Origin: Bacillus sp. 1NLA3E
GTDB taxonomy: Bacteria > Bacillota > Bacilli > Bacillales > Cytobacillaceae
DNA length: 64,000 bases
NCBI RefSeq assembly: GCF_000242895.2
Contig: NC_021171.1
Coordinates: 964,001-1,028,000, forward strand
Reading direction: 5' to 3'
Shown: positions 34,874-43,640 of the stretch, one piece after another
Layout: every line of letters starts with the position of its first letter
How positions within the stretch are numbered: the first letter of the stretch is position 1
Program-made: the position numbers and the translations under genes
The notes under the pieces: generated by a model
What the model was told of the DNA's origin: nothing
Seen by the model: only the letters and a program-made list of their open reading frames with translations
Databases searched by the model: none

Positions 34874-35815
34874 ATGATAAATACATTAGAAAAAGTCATG
34901 TACAAAGCTTTTGGATTAAGTATTACTAGTGAAATTCTTTTACCTGAATTACCATTATTGGGTGAACAGATAGAAAAGGGTTTAGCAGATGTTGAGATTG
35001 AGATAGGTGATTTATCTGTTCTATGGGCGGAATTTGATGTACCAAATGAGACCTTCGTCATGAAAGAAAACTTTGTCTTGTTTCAAATTCCGGATATTGC
35101 TATCTTTTCTGTTCAAAATGGGAGTAAGGTTATTGTCTCACCAATGGCTAGTTCAAACGAGGATGAAATTAGGTTATTTATTCTTGGTACATGTATGGGG
35201 GCGATATTATTGCAAAAGAAAATTCTTCCCTTGCATGGCAGTGCAATCGTTATTGATGGACTGGCATATGCGTTTGTTGGTGATTCAGGTGCAGGGAAAT
35301 CAACGCTTGCTTCTGCATTTTTACATAGAGGGTACCAGCTCCTAACGGACGATGTGATTGCTGTTTCGCTGTCGCAGGATGGGATGCCGATGGTTGCTCC
35401 ATCCTATCCACAACAAAAACTTTGGCAAGAAAGTTTAAATGAATTTGGTAAGCAAATTCATCAGTATCGCCCTTTATTTGAGCGAGAAACTAAATTCGCA
35501 GTACCTGTGTCTTCGCAATTTACTTCTGACACTTTTCCTCTTGCAGGTGTATTTGAATTAGTTAAAACAGAGAGTGAGGAGATCGATCTTCGTCCCATTA
35601 AAGGACTTGGGAGATTACATACCTTGTATTATCATACGTATCGAAATTTTTTGCTCGCCCCTTTACGGCTTATGAATTGGCATTTTGAAATGTCTACCCA
35701 AATAGCTAACCAAATTAAACTTCACCAACTAATTCGACCTGTTTCGCACTTTACAGCTCATGAGTTGCCATCAGTTATTTTGAATATACTCCAAACAGAA
35801 AGTAATAGCGGATAA
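34874..35815 (+). CDS. lasso peptide precursor kinase (HPr kinase-like), locus 2
   Basis: This 313-residue paralogue of the kinase at 176 is alike over the whole length. LHGSA is at 120-124, Walker A GDSGAGKST at 136-144 and LLTDDVIAVSL near 156-166. The C-terminal half shares SYPQQKLWQESLNEFG and YRPLFERETKFAVPV with the locus 1 copy. It is predicted to phosphorylate the C-terminal Ser of precursor A2. GGGGGGAG precedes the ATG. Retention of a dedicated kinase beside each precursor suggests substrate-specific pairs; cross-activity is also possible. Confidence 0.88.
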   Translation: MINTLEKVMYKAFGLSITSEILLPELPLLGEQIEKGLADVEIEIGDLSVLWAEFDVPNETFVMKENFVLFQIPDIAIFSVQNGSKVIVSPMASSNEDEIRLFILGTCMGAILLQKKILPLHGSAIVIDGLAYAFVGDSGAGKSTLASAFLHRGYQLLTDDVIAVSLSQDGMPMVAPSYPQQKLWQESLNEFGKQIHQYRPLFERETKFAVPVSSQFTSDTFPLAGVFELVKTESEEIDLRPIKGLGRLHTLYYHTYRNFLLAPLRLMNWHFEMSTQIANQIKLHQLIRPVSHFTAHELPSVILNILQTESNSG

Positions 35816-35899
35816 AAATCAATCAACAATCTTAATACTTTCCTAGGACATTACTTTTATTGAATTAAATGAGGAAACTAGTCTTCAAAGGAGGTTGTT

Positions 35900-37696
35900 A
35901 TGAAGGAAATATTATTCTTTGTAAAGAAACTACATACGTATTCAGGAAAAATGCTATATATCAATCTTGTTGGAATGATCATCATTAGTTTACTAGAGGG
36001 GATTGGAATCCTATTTTTAGTTCCAATGGTAAATATGAGTGGGATGTTAAGCTTTGATATTGTTGGAACACCGGTTTCGAAACTTTTCGAATTACTTAAA
36101 TTGGTTCCTAATTATTTGGGATTACCATTGATTTTAGGTATTTATGTATTGTTGGTGATAGGACAAAATATATTGCAACGTCAAATAACCATTCGAAATA
36201 CCATTATTCAGCATGGTTTTTTTCGACATTTGCGGGTAGAGACATATGATGCCATGCTCCATGCAAATTGGGATTTTTTTGTGAAGAAAAGGAAGTCTGA
36301 TCTTATTAATTTATTAACTGCAGAAATTGCTAGTGCAAGTGCAGGAACAAACTCATTTTTACAATTTATTGCTGCTCTTATTTTTACTTTTATCCAAATA
36401 GGTCTTGCCTTTTGGCTCTCTCCTAAAATCACCATTTTTGTATTAATTAGCGGATTAGTTTTGATCTTATTTTCACGTAATTTCCTTAAAAGGTCGATGG
36501 CGTTAGGAGGCAGAAATTTTGAATTGGGAAAAAACTATCTAGCAGGAATTACTGACCAGATAAATGGTATTAAAGATATAAAAAGTAATTCCCTAGAAGA
36601 ATCTCGAATGAATTGGTATCGCTCTGTTACCCTAAGTATGCAGCAGGAACAAGTTCAATTTGCAAAGATGAATACAAAATCCCAACTTTACTATAAATTT
36701 GCTTCTGCGATTTTCATTGCAGTCTTTATATATATTTCTGTAAAAATATTTAATGCTCAACCAAGTCAATTAATGTTAATTATTATTATTTTTTCAAGAT
36801 TGTGGCCAAGGGTTGCTGGAATTCAAGCATTTTTAGAGCAAATAGCTGCGAAAATTCCTTCTTATAAGGCTGTCGCTGATTTACAAAATGAATGTAATAC
36901 AGCAAGAGAGTTCTCCTCAGCGGATATAAAGGGAATAAAACCCCTTTATATAAATAAGGGGATTGAATGCAGAAATGTAGATTTCCGTTATAGCCAAAAC
37001 GTGTCCGTATATGCTTTAAAGAGCATAAATCTATTCCTTCCATCACATCAAATGACAGCAATTGTAGGACGTTCAGGTGCAGGGAAAAGTACTTTAATTG
37101 ACTTATTAATGGGTTTAAACATGCCAGAAAAAGGGGAAGTCTTAATTGACGGAAAACCTCTATCGAGTGATAGGCTTTTGTCATTAAGGCAGGCCATTAG
37201 TTATGTCCCACAAGATCCTTTTTTATTTAATGCGAGTATAAGGGAAAACTTGCAGATTGTTAAACCAAATTCAAATGAGGAGCAAATGTGGGATGCATTG
37301 AAGTTTTCCTCTGCCGCGGAATTTGTTAAGAAGATGCCGGAAGGACTTGATACTTTAATAGGGGATCGTGGTATTAGACTTTCTGGGGGTGAAAGGCAAC
37401 GACTTGTTTTAGCTCGAGCGATTCTTCGGGATCCATCCATTCTTGTTTTAGATGAAGCAACAAGTGCACTAGACACTGAAAATGAAGCGAAAATTCAGGA
37501 AGCACTAGAAAGGCTTAAAGGCAAGATGACGATTATTGTTATTGCCCATCGTTTATCTACCATAAGGAATGCAGATCAAGTTATTGTTTTGGAGGAAGGG
37601 GAAGTAATTCAAAAAGGAGAATATGCTCAACTTGCAAAAGAAAAGAAAAGTATATTTGGTCAATTGCTAAACAACCAAATTAAAGCTACATTATAA
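35900..37696 (+). CDS. lasso peptide ABC exporter D, locus 2
   Basis: This 598-residue half-transporter closely resembles the exporter at 3108 throughout. It has a membrane domain of about six helices, then Walker A GRSGAGKST at 390-398, LSGGERQRLVLARAIL, LVLDEATSALD and IVIAHRLSTIRNADQV. The final residues (AQLAKEKK...F..LL) are also shared with the other copy. Predicted to export, and give immunity to, lasso peptide 2. AAAGGAGG precedes the ATG. It directly follows the kinase, with no B1, B2 or nucleotidyltransferase gene between them, unlike locus 1. Confidence 0.9.
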   Translation: MKEILFFVKKLHTYSGKMLYINLVGMIIISLLEGIGILFLVPMVNMSGMLSFDIVGTPVSKLFELLKLVPNYLGLPLILGIYVLLVIGQNILQRQITIRNTIIQHGFFRHLRVETYDAMLHANWDFFVKKRKSDLINLLTAEIASASAGTNSFLQFIAALIFTFIQIGLAFWLSPKITIFVLISGLVLILFSRNFLKRSMALGGRNFELGKNYLAGITDQINGIKDIKSNSLEESRMNWYRSVTLSMQQEQVQFAKMNTKSQLYYKFASAIFIAVFIYISVKIFNAQPSQLMLIIIIFSRLWPRVAGIQAFLEQIAAKIPSYKAVADLQNECNTAREFSSADIKGIKPLYINKGIECRNVDFRYSQNVSVYALKSINLFLPSHQMTAIVGRSGAGKSTLIDLLMGLNMPEKGEVLIDGKPLSSDRLLSLRQAISYVPQDPFLFNASIRENLQIVKPNSNEEQMWDALKFSSAAEFVKKMPEGLDTLIGDRGIRLSGGERQRLVLARAILRDPSILVLDEATSALDTENEAKIQEALERLKGKMTIIVIAHRLSTIRNADQVIVLEEGEVIQKGEYAQLAKEKKSIFGQLLNNQIKATL

Positions 37697-37760
37697 TGAC
37701 ACAAACGCCGTATTGTCGGAGAATTATAATGTTAAAGTAAATAACAAAGGGGTCCTAAAA

Positions 37761-37811
37761 TTGAAACTTGCCTTTATTTCAGATATTCATGGAAATGCAA
37801 CTGGTAATTAA
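37761..37811 (+). pseudogene. N-terminal stub of a metallophosphoesterase
   Basis: After AAAGGGG, a TTG start opens a 16-codon frame reading MKLAFISDIHGNATGN, then TAA. FISDIHGNA is the first metal-binding motif of calcineurin-like (YfcE/YvnB-type) phosphoesterases. The rest of the enzyme is absent downstream. This looks like a gene truncated by deletion, with ribosome site and first motif still intact. Confidence 0.75.
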
Positions 37812-37940
37812 TCTTAGTTAATGCGAAAATATAATCTCTTGTAATCAAGGATGATTATAAAATGATTTATTTGTTAATCATCTAATAATAAAGTTGTTTC
37901 CTTTTCAATCGGAAGATGTAACTTACCGATTAAGAATACT

Positions 37941-38450
37941 ATGGATAATAAAGATTGGATTGATTTTCTTATGTACACATCAATTTTACGTGTTTTTTTA
38001 AGAGCTTTTCCGATAGTCTATATAGTTTTCATATGGCTGCAGTCGAGCTATTTTAACCCTGAAACAGTTGCTGGACTTTCCGATACCTTAAATAAGGCGG
38101 TCGTTTTGATCATTGGGGTTAGTTTAGAATTTGCTCACTTGTTTGAATTTGGTTTGCTCTACCTTTTTATTTTTCTTGCGTTCCTTAGTTTTGGTAAGAT
38201 AGGGAAGTGGCAGAATCGTTTGGCTATAACCGTAGCACTCCTTTATAGTTTAGTTGATGAAATTCATCAAATTTACGTTCCGTTTAGATCATTCTCATTA
38301 GATGATCTTCTGAAAGATGCAATTGGGATTTTCTTTATCTGGTGGCTAATTCGTAACAATTATTTCACCAAGAAAGACTCTCGGTTTGGTGAATTATTAA
38401 GAAAAGTAGCTCAACTACCTAACAAGGATAAAAATGAAGTTTCTCTCTAA
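37941..38450 (+). CDS. VanZ-like membrane protein
   Basis: This 169-residue protein of the VanZ-like family has four hydrophobic segments (about residues 20-38, 48-66, 66-84 and 118-135). The family signature is YSLVDEIHQIYVPFRSFS followed by LDDLLKDAIGIFF, residues ~97-128. VanZ-like proteins are linked to resistance to lipid II-binding or membrane-active antibiotics in some species; most are uncharacterised. Its place between the lasso exporter and a PqqD-like gene raises a possible self-protection role (inference). The ribosome site is weak. A terminator follows. Confidence 0.8.
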   Translation: MDNKDWIDFLMYTSILRVFLRAFPIVYIVFIWLQSSYFNPETVAGLSDTLNKAVVLIIGVSLEFAHLFEFGLLYLFIFLAFLSFGKIGKWQNRLAITVALLYSLVDEIHQIYVPFRSFSLDDLLKDAIGIFFIWWLIRNNYFTKKDSRFGELLRKVAQLPNKDKNEVSL

Positions 38451-38470
38451 AAAGAGATCATTTGCTCTCT

Positions 38471-38505
38471 AGAAAGCCCTAAATAAAAGGGGCTTTTCTG
38501 TTTAA
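38471..38505 (+). terminator. terminator after the VanZ-like gene
   Basis: AGAAAGCCC (38471-38479) pairs with GGGCTTTTCT (38490-38499) around a 10-base loop, and the following bases are T-rich. It separates the VanZ-like gene from the PqqD-like/S26 pair, which has its own promoter region. Confidence 0.7.
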
Positions 38506-38616
38506 TTCTCCAATTCCCACGATTTATGTGTGATTTCCTTCAATTGATAAAATCCGCTCTAATAAGACAAAAAATCCGTTCAAAATCCAAAATATCAGTT
38601 CTATTGTCGAAGAGTA

Positions 38617-38649
38617 ATTCTTTAAAAAGAACAACCACTCCATTATAAT
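38617..38649 (+). promoter_or_regulatory. promoter with SinR-type site before the PqqD-like gene
   Basis: ATTCTTTAAAAAGAAC (38617-38632) contains a TTCTTT arm and a perfect AAAGAAC arm in 16 bases. TATAAT follows at 38644-38649, exactly 11 bases after the repeat: the same spacing as at 32556/32568. One arm has A instead of G, so binding would be weaker. Confidence 0.5.
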
Positions 38650-38731
38650 ATGGGAAAGATGGACTATATAATTTTGTTATATCATATGGGCTACATTCCA
38701 ATAGATGAACATTCTAGGAGCTGATATCATA

Positions 38732-38998
38732 ATGAAGCAGTTTATTCGAAAAAGCGATTATGAAACTACTCATTCTGATGATGAGTTGATTGTATTAAAT
38801 ACGGATGAATCCACCGTGACAAAATTAAATGAGCAGGGTGGATATTGTTGGTCATTGCTCGGTGAGGTACAAACGGTTGAGTCTTTGAGTAAAGCAATAC
38901 AACAAAAGTATGGTTCTGATACTATAAATAAAAAAAGCAATATCGAAGTATTTTTATTAAAATTAATGGAATATGGATTAATAAAAAATGTTGTTTGA
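38732..38998 (+). CDS. PqqD-family peptide-binding protein (second RRE)
   Basis: This 88-residue PqqD-like protein has an N-terminal strand region (DELIVLNTDESTVTKLNEQG), YCWSLLGEVQTVESLSKAI and a C-terminal MEYGLIKNV. It differs strongly from B1 at 1105. PqqD-like RREs bind leader peptides of RiPPs. The ATG at 38732 is chosen, 11 bases after AGGAG; an ATG at 38705 is in frame. It overlaps the peptidase gene by 11 bases. It may serve lasso locus 2 in place of B1, or belong to an unrecognised peptide pathway whose precursor I could not find nearby. Confidence 0.75.
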   Translation: MKQFIRKSDYETTHSDDELIVLNTDESTVTKLNEQGGYCWSLLGEVQTVESLSKAIQQKYGSDTINKKSNIEVFLLKLMEYGLIKNVV

Positions 38999-39485
38999 TA
39001 AAGAAAACATTATTTTATTCAAAAAAAATATCAGGAACCATGGGTTCATCGATTGGGAATTTGAAGGAAACAGCATGTTTCCATTGATCCAAAAGGGGAA
39101 TATTTGCCGTTTTGTCTACTGTGAACCGTTTAAATTAATCAAGGGTGACATCGTTTTATACTATTCGGAGACTGGACAATTGGTTGCCCATCGGTTTTTC
39201 CATACAAAACTAGTCAAGGAACAACGACACTATCTATTTAAAGGTGATACAAATTTTAGTTTTGATCAACCCGTTACTGAAGAACAGATCATTGGGAAGC
39301 TAGCATTTATAAAAAAGGTGGATAAAAAGGTCTGGATGGCCGATCTTCCTATGGGGCTCTGGGGAAAGACCATTCTTTTGCTGCCGTTTACTTCGATCAT
39401 ATTAGGTAATTATATTAATTTGAAAAATGCTTTCAATACTAATTTCATGGACTCCTATGATGGAACAGAAGAGACTTCAGACTAG
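38988..39485 (+). CDS. S24/S26 signal-peptidase-like protein
   Basis: This 165-residue protein has the S26/S24 box EFEGNSMFPLIQKGNICRF with Ser29, KGDIVLYYS, LVAHRFFH (His68) and FKGDTN. This arrangement suggests a Ser-His type as in SipW-like enzymes or a Ser-Lys type; no convincing catalytic Lys is seen at the usual site. A hydrophobic stretch near 127-140 (GKTILLLPFTSIILGNY) may anchor it. The gene overlaps the PqqD-like gene, which suggests a peptide-processing pair (RRE plus leader peptidase). It is not a homologue of the transglutaminase-like B2. Confidence 0.72.
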   Translation: MLFDKENIILFKKNIRNHGFIDWEFEGNSMFPLIQKGNICRFVYCEPFKLIKGDIVLYYSETGQLVAHRFFHTKLVKEQRHYLFKGDTNFSFDQPVTEEQIIGKLAFIKKVDKKVWMADLPMGLWGKTILLLPFTSIILGNYINLKNAFNTNFMDSYDGTEETSD

Positions 39486-39616
39486 CTATACTCGCAAACA
39501 ATTTTGGAACTATAAGAGATATTTAGTATTTTTCGATTGATTCTCAAGTTTATTTTCTTCTAAAATGGACCCTTTTTTGTGAAAATGGCTCTCTCATTAA
39601 CGGGAAAGCCGTTTAA

Positions 39617-39868
39617 TTAAAGTGCCTTGAAGAATTGTTTCAACTCTCGTTTCGTTTCATCAGATAAGCTATGCCAACGAACGCCCTGTATCGCACCTTC
39701 TAAAGCATATAACATGTTGATACATGCTGAATCGTCAGCATGTTTTATGCGAATAAAAGCCTCTTTACTCCCTACTTCAATTAAGTTTTCTGGGCTATTT
39801 ATCCCCACATCTATCAATTTTTGAGCCAATACTTCCCCGATATTGGGTATTGATGTTAGGCTATTCAT
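39617..39868 (-). CDS. TfoX C-terminal-domain protein
   Basis: This 83-residue protein has a helix-hairpin-helix segment SLTSIPNIGEVLAQKLIDVG near the N-terminus and the TfoX-C pattern INSPENLIEVGSKEAFIRI, NMLYALEGAIQGVRWHSL. TfoX C-terminal domains occur alone in many Firmicutes; a role in competence is known only for the full proteobacterial protein. The ATG at 39868 follows GGGGGG closely; a longer frame upstream lacks a ribosome site. It is a monocistronic minus-strand gene facing away from addB. Confidence 0.8.
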   Translation of the reverse strand: MNSLTSIPNIGEVLAQKLIDVGINSPENLIEVGSKEAFIRIKHADDSACINMLYALEGAIQGVRWHSLSDETKRELKQFFKAL

Positions 39869-40133
39869 TTCATTCCCCCCTTTTATAAAGCGAGTATTCG
39901 CTATTAACTCATCAAATCCCTCTACCAAGCATAAAAATAATATCACGCGATCTTTTCTTCTAAAAAAAGAAATCTCAGTCGGTGTGCTCTGTGTCCAAAA
40001 GTCGCTAACCGTGCGCTTGCGCTTTTCTAATTCTTACATTATTTAACGCGATCCAATCTATCTATCATTCAACTTAACTATGGTAAAATAACAGATAGAA
40101 TTTAGAAATCGTTAGGCAAAGGAGGTTCAAACA

Positions 40134-43100
40134 ATGTCTGTTCGATTTATTATTGGGCGGTCAGGTAGCGGTAAGACTCAAAAATGCCTAAACGAAATGA
40201 GGGAGAGGCTGACGGTTGATCCCGGTGGTCCTCCAATTATTTATTTAGTGCCAGAGCAAATGACTTTTTTATCCGAGCATCGGCTGTCAACTTCACCTCA
40301 GCTTGGCGGAATGATTCGCGCCCAAGTATATAGTTTTACCCGTTTAGCATGGCGAGTTCTCCAAGAGACGGGCGGGTTTAATCGTTACCATTTGAATAGC
40401 ACCGGAATCAGCATGCTGATTCGAAAGATTATTGAAGAAAAGAAGGACGAACTTACACTGTTTAAACGAGCTGCCGATAAAAATGGTTTTATCGAGCAAA
40501 TGGAGCAATTGTTAACAGAATTTAAGCGTTATTGCATTCAACCGGAAGAGCTTGCCGAAAAATCCGGACAAATGGCCCAGCAAAAATCACTTCATGACAA
40601 GCTAGGCGACCTTGAATTGATTTATCAACACTTTGAAGAGGCTTTACAGGATAAATATATTGATTCCGAAGATTATTTTCGTCTCCTAGCAGAGAAGGCA
40701 GCTTCATCAAAATTTTTGCAAGAGGCGGAAATCTATATAGATGGCTTTTACAGCTTTACACCGATTGAATATATGGTGATTGAGCAATTGATGAAGCATT
40801 GCAAACGGGTGACCATTTCGTTAACGTTGGATCAACCCTTTACGAAATCCCTTCCTGAGGAGCTTCATCTTTTTCGCATGACGGGTGACACGTGTCAAAC
40901 TCTGCACGACATGGTTAGAGCCGAGGGAATCCCTTATGAAGACCCGATATTGTTAACAGAGCTATTACGCTGGAAAAATCACTCTTTTTTCCATCTTGAA
41001 AAATATTTTGATTTGTTGCCTGTACAGGAATACAGGGGTGAAACAGCGATTCACATCGCACAAGCGGTGAACAGAAGAGCAGAAATGGAAGGAGTCGCTC
41101 GAAAAATAACCGAACTCGTTCGTAAACATGGCTATCGTTACCGCGAAATTGCAATATTATCGAGAAACAGTCATGAATATCATGATGTTTTGGAAGTCAT
41201 TTTTGCTGACTGTGGAATTCCATTTTACATCGATCAAAAGACATCGATGCAGCATCATCCTGTAATCGAACTTCTCCGCTCAAGTCTGGAAATCCTCAAT
41301 GGGAATTGGCGCTATGAGCCAATTTTTCGTGCCGTTAAAACCGAACTCCTTTTCCCATTTGATATGAATCTATTAAAACTTCGTGAAAAAATGGACAAAT
41401 TGGAGAACTATGTATTAGCCTATGGGATTCAAGGCGATAAATGGACGCGAAAGCAGCAATGGACATACCGAAGATTTAGAGGTTTAGAGCTTGAAAGTCT
41501 ACCGCAAACGGACTCCGAGAAGAAAATCGAGGACGAGTTAAATGAGTTAAGGGGAATGATTACGAGCCCATTGTTGCGTCTCTCCCGAAGATTGAAAAAG
41601 GCTAAAACCGGAATGGAGTTAAGCGAGGCATTATATTTATTTTTAGAAGAATTAGAGATTCCGCGCAAGCTTGAACGCTGGAAACAGGATGAAGAGGCAA
41701 AAGGGAATCTGGTTAAGGCGCGAGAGCATGATCAGGTTTGGGATGCGGTAATCGAGTTAATCGATCAATTTGTCGAAATGCTAGGTAATGAAAAAATAGC
41801 GGCTAAACAATTTGCAGTGATTATCGAATCAGGGATTGAATCGCTACGCTTTTCCCTTGTACCACCGGCAATGGATCAAGTAGTGGTAGCTGATCTGGAG
41901 AAGTCAAGGCTTGAAGACATTAAGGCCGCCTTTATCATTGGCTTAAATGAAGGTGTTTTGCCGGCAAAGTTAACTGATGAGGGAATTTTTGGAGATGAAG
42001 ATCGAGAAGCTTTGTTAGCAAATGGTTTGAAAATTGCTCCATCGAGCCGGACCCGCTTACTCGATGAAAATTTCCTTGCTTATAAGGCGTTTACCTTGCC
42101 ATCGGAAGTGCTGTTCTTAAGTTATCCGGTCGCTAATGAAGAAGGAAAAGCGTTAATGCCCTCTCCTTATATAAAAAGAATGCATGAATTGTTTCCACAG
42201 GCAATTGGACATTTATTTGTCGCAGATCCCGCTGAATTGTCCGAAATGGAGCAACTTGCGTATGTAAGCAATGAAAATACAACGCTTACCTATTTGACGG
42301 CGCAGTTGCAATTAAAGCAGCAACATTATCCGATTTACGATTTTTGGTGGGACGTATATAACTATTATATGGAAAATGATCAATGGCGAACAACGGCAAC
42401 CAAGGTCTTATCGAGTTTATTTTATGATAATAAGACAAGCAAGCTTCCAGAGCAAGTCAGCCATGAACTCTACGGTGACCTAATTCAAGCGAGCGTGTCG
42501 CGGATGGAAATGTTTCATAGCTGTCCGTTTTCCCATTTTGCACACCATGGGTTAAAGTTGCGGGATCGCCAAATATTCCGTTTGGATGCCCCTGATATCG
42601 GTGAACTATTTCATGCAGCTTTAAAGCAAATTTCCGATACTGTTAATCAACAAAATTTATCGTGGTCGCAAATCACGAGGACCCAGTGTGAGGCGATGGC
42701 TGGGCAAGCAGTGGAAATGTTGGCACCTAGGCTACAAAATGAAATTCTGCTTAGTTCAAATCGAAATGTGTATTTGAAACGAAAGCTTGAAAAAATTATC
42801 AGTAGAGCGACCTATGTCTTGAGCGAGCATGCGAAAGTCAGTGGATTTTCTCCAGTTGGTCTTGAGCTTGGTTTCGGACCAAAGGGTGACCTTCCACCGA
42901 TCAGTTTTTCATTGAAGAATGGAACGAAGATGGAGCTAGTCGGACGGATTGACCGTGTAGATAAAGCTAATGACGGTGAAAACGTCTTTTTAAGAGTAAT
43001 CGATTATAAATCAAGTGAACGGGAATTGAATATAAGTGAAGTGTATTATGGGTTATCGCTGCAAATGTTAACGTACCTAGATATCATTATTACTCATTCC

Positions 43101-43640
43101 CAGCAATTAGTTGGTACGGATGCATCACCAGCGGGAGTGTTATATTTTCATGTTCACAATCCGATTATTCAAACGACGAAAATGCTGTCTTTAGATGATA
43201 TCGAACGAGAAATGTTTAAACGATTTAAAATGAATGGACTCATACTTGGTGAACAAAATGTCATTCATTTAATGGATCAAACATTGGAATCAGGAGAGTC
43301 AAACATGATTCCGGTGGGGATAAATAAGGACGGGACCTTGAGGAAGCAATCAAAGGTAGTAAATCGTGGCGAATTCGAACAGTTAACAAAGTATGTGAGA
43401 GATACTTATGTGAAATCAGGTAACCAAATGCTTGATGGGGCAGTGTCTATTTCTCCGTATAAAACAACTAATAAATCAGCCTGCACTTTTTGTTCATTCA
43501 AATCGATTTGTCACTTTGATCCTTCGATAAAAAATAACGAGTATCGGAATTTGCCAAATATGTCTAAAGAAGAGATACTCGAATCCATTCAAAAGGAGGA
43601 TTCATCACTTGGTTCAATCGATCATACCTCCAAAACCTGA
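40134..43640 (+). CDS. addB: ATP-dependent helicase/nuclease subunit AddB
   Basis: This 1168-residue subunit of the AddAB double-strand-break repair enzyme acts with AddA to resect DNA ends and load RecA after recognition of Chi. Walker A-like GRSGSGKT is at 8-15. The C-terminal nuclease domain carries VIDYKSS near 957-963. The iron-sulfur cysteines are at ~797 (SCPFSHFA) and at 1117, 1120 and 1126 (CTFCSFKSIC). Length equals B. subtilis AddB. AAAGGAGG precedes the ATG. The 3' end overlaps addA by 32 bases. Confidence 0.96.
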   Translation: MSVRFIIGRSGSGKTQKCLNEMRERLTVDPGGPPIIYLVPEQMTFLSEHRLSTSPQLGGMIRAQVYSFTRLAWRVLQETGGFNRYHLNSTGISMLIRKIIEEKKDELTLFKRAADKNGFIEQMEQLLTEFKRYCIQPEELAEKSGQMAQQKSLHDKLGDLELIYQHFEEALQDKYIDSEDYFRLLAEKAASSKFLQEAEIYIDGFYSFTPIEYMVIEQLMKHCKRVTISLTLDQPFTKSLPEELHLFRMTGDTCQTLHDMVRAEGIPYEDPILLTELLRWKNHSFFHLEKYFDLLPVQEYRGETAIHIAQAVNRRAEMEGVARKITELVRKHGYRYREIAILSRNSHEYHDVLEVIFADCGIPFYIDQKTSMQHHPVIELLRSSLEILNGNWRYEPIFRAVKTELLFPFDMNLLKLREKMDKLENYVLAYGIQGDKWTRKQQWTYRRFRGLELESLPQTDSEKKIEDELNELRGMITSPLLRLSRRLKKAKTGMELSEALYLFLEELEIPRKLERWKQDEEAKGNLVKAREHDQVWDAVIELIDQFVEMLGNEKIAAKQFAVIIESGIESLRFSLVPPAMDQVVVADLEKSRLEDIKAAFIIGLNEGVLPAKLTDEGIFGDEDREALLANGLKIAPSSRTRLLDENFLAYKAFTLPSEVLFLSYPVANEEGKALMPSPYIKRMHELFPQAIGHLFVADPAELSEMEQLAYVSNENTTLTYLTAQLQLKQQHYPIYDFWWDVYNYYMENDQWRTTATKVLSSLFYDNKTSKLPEQVSHELYGDLIQASVSRMEMFHSCPFSHFAHHGLKLRDRQIFRLDAPDIGELFHAALKQISDTVNQQNLSWSQITRTQCEAMAGQAVEMLAPRLQNEILLSSNRNVYLKRKLEKIISRATYVLSEHAKVSGFSPVGLELGFGPKGDLPPISFSLKNGTKMELVGRIDRVDKANDGENVFLRVIDYKSSERELNISEVYYGLSLQMLTYLDIIITHSQQLVGTDASPAGVLYFHVHNPIIQTTKMLSLDDIEREMFKRFKMNGLILGEQNVIHLMDQTLESGESNMIPVGINKDGTLRKQSKVVNRGEFEQLTKYVRDTYVKSGNQMLDGAVSISPYKTTNKSACTFCSFKSICHFDPSIKNNEYRNLPNMSKEEILESIQKEDSSLGSIDHTSKT

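Noticed and set aside
38659..38724. 21-codon frame upstream of the PqqD-like gene as a possible peptide precursor
   Set aside because: It would start almost at the predicted transcription start without a ribosome site, and has no leader/core pattern.
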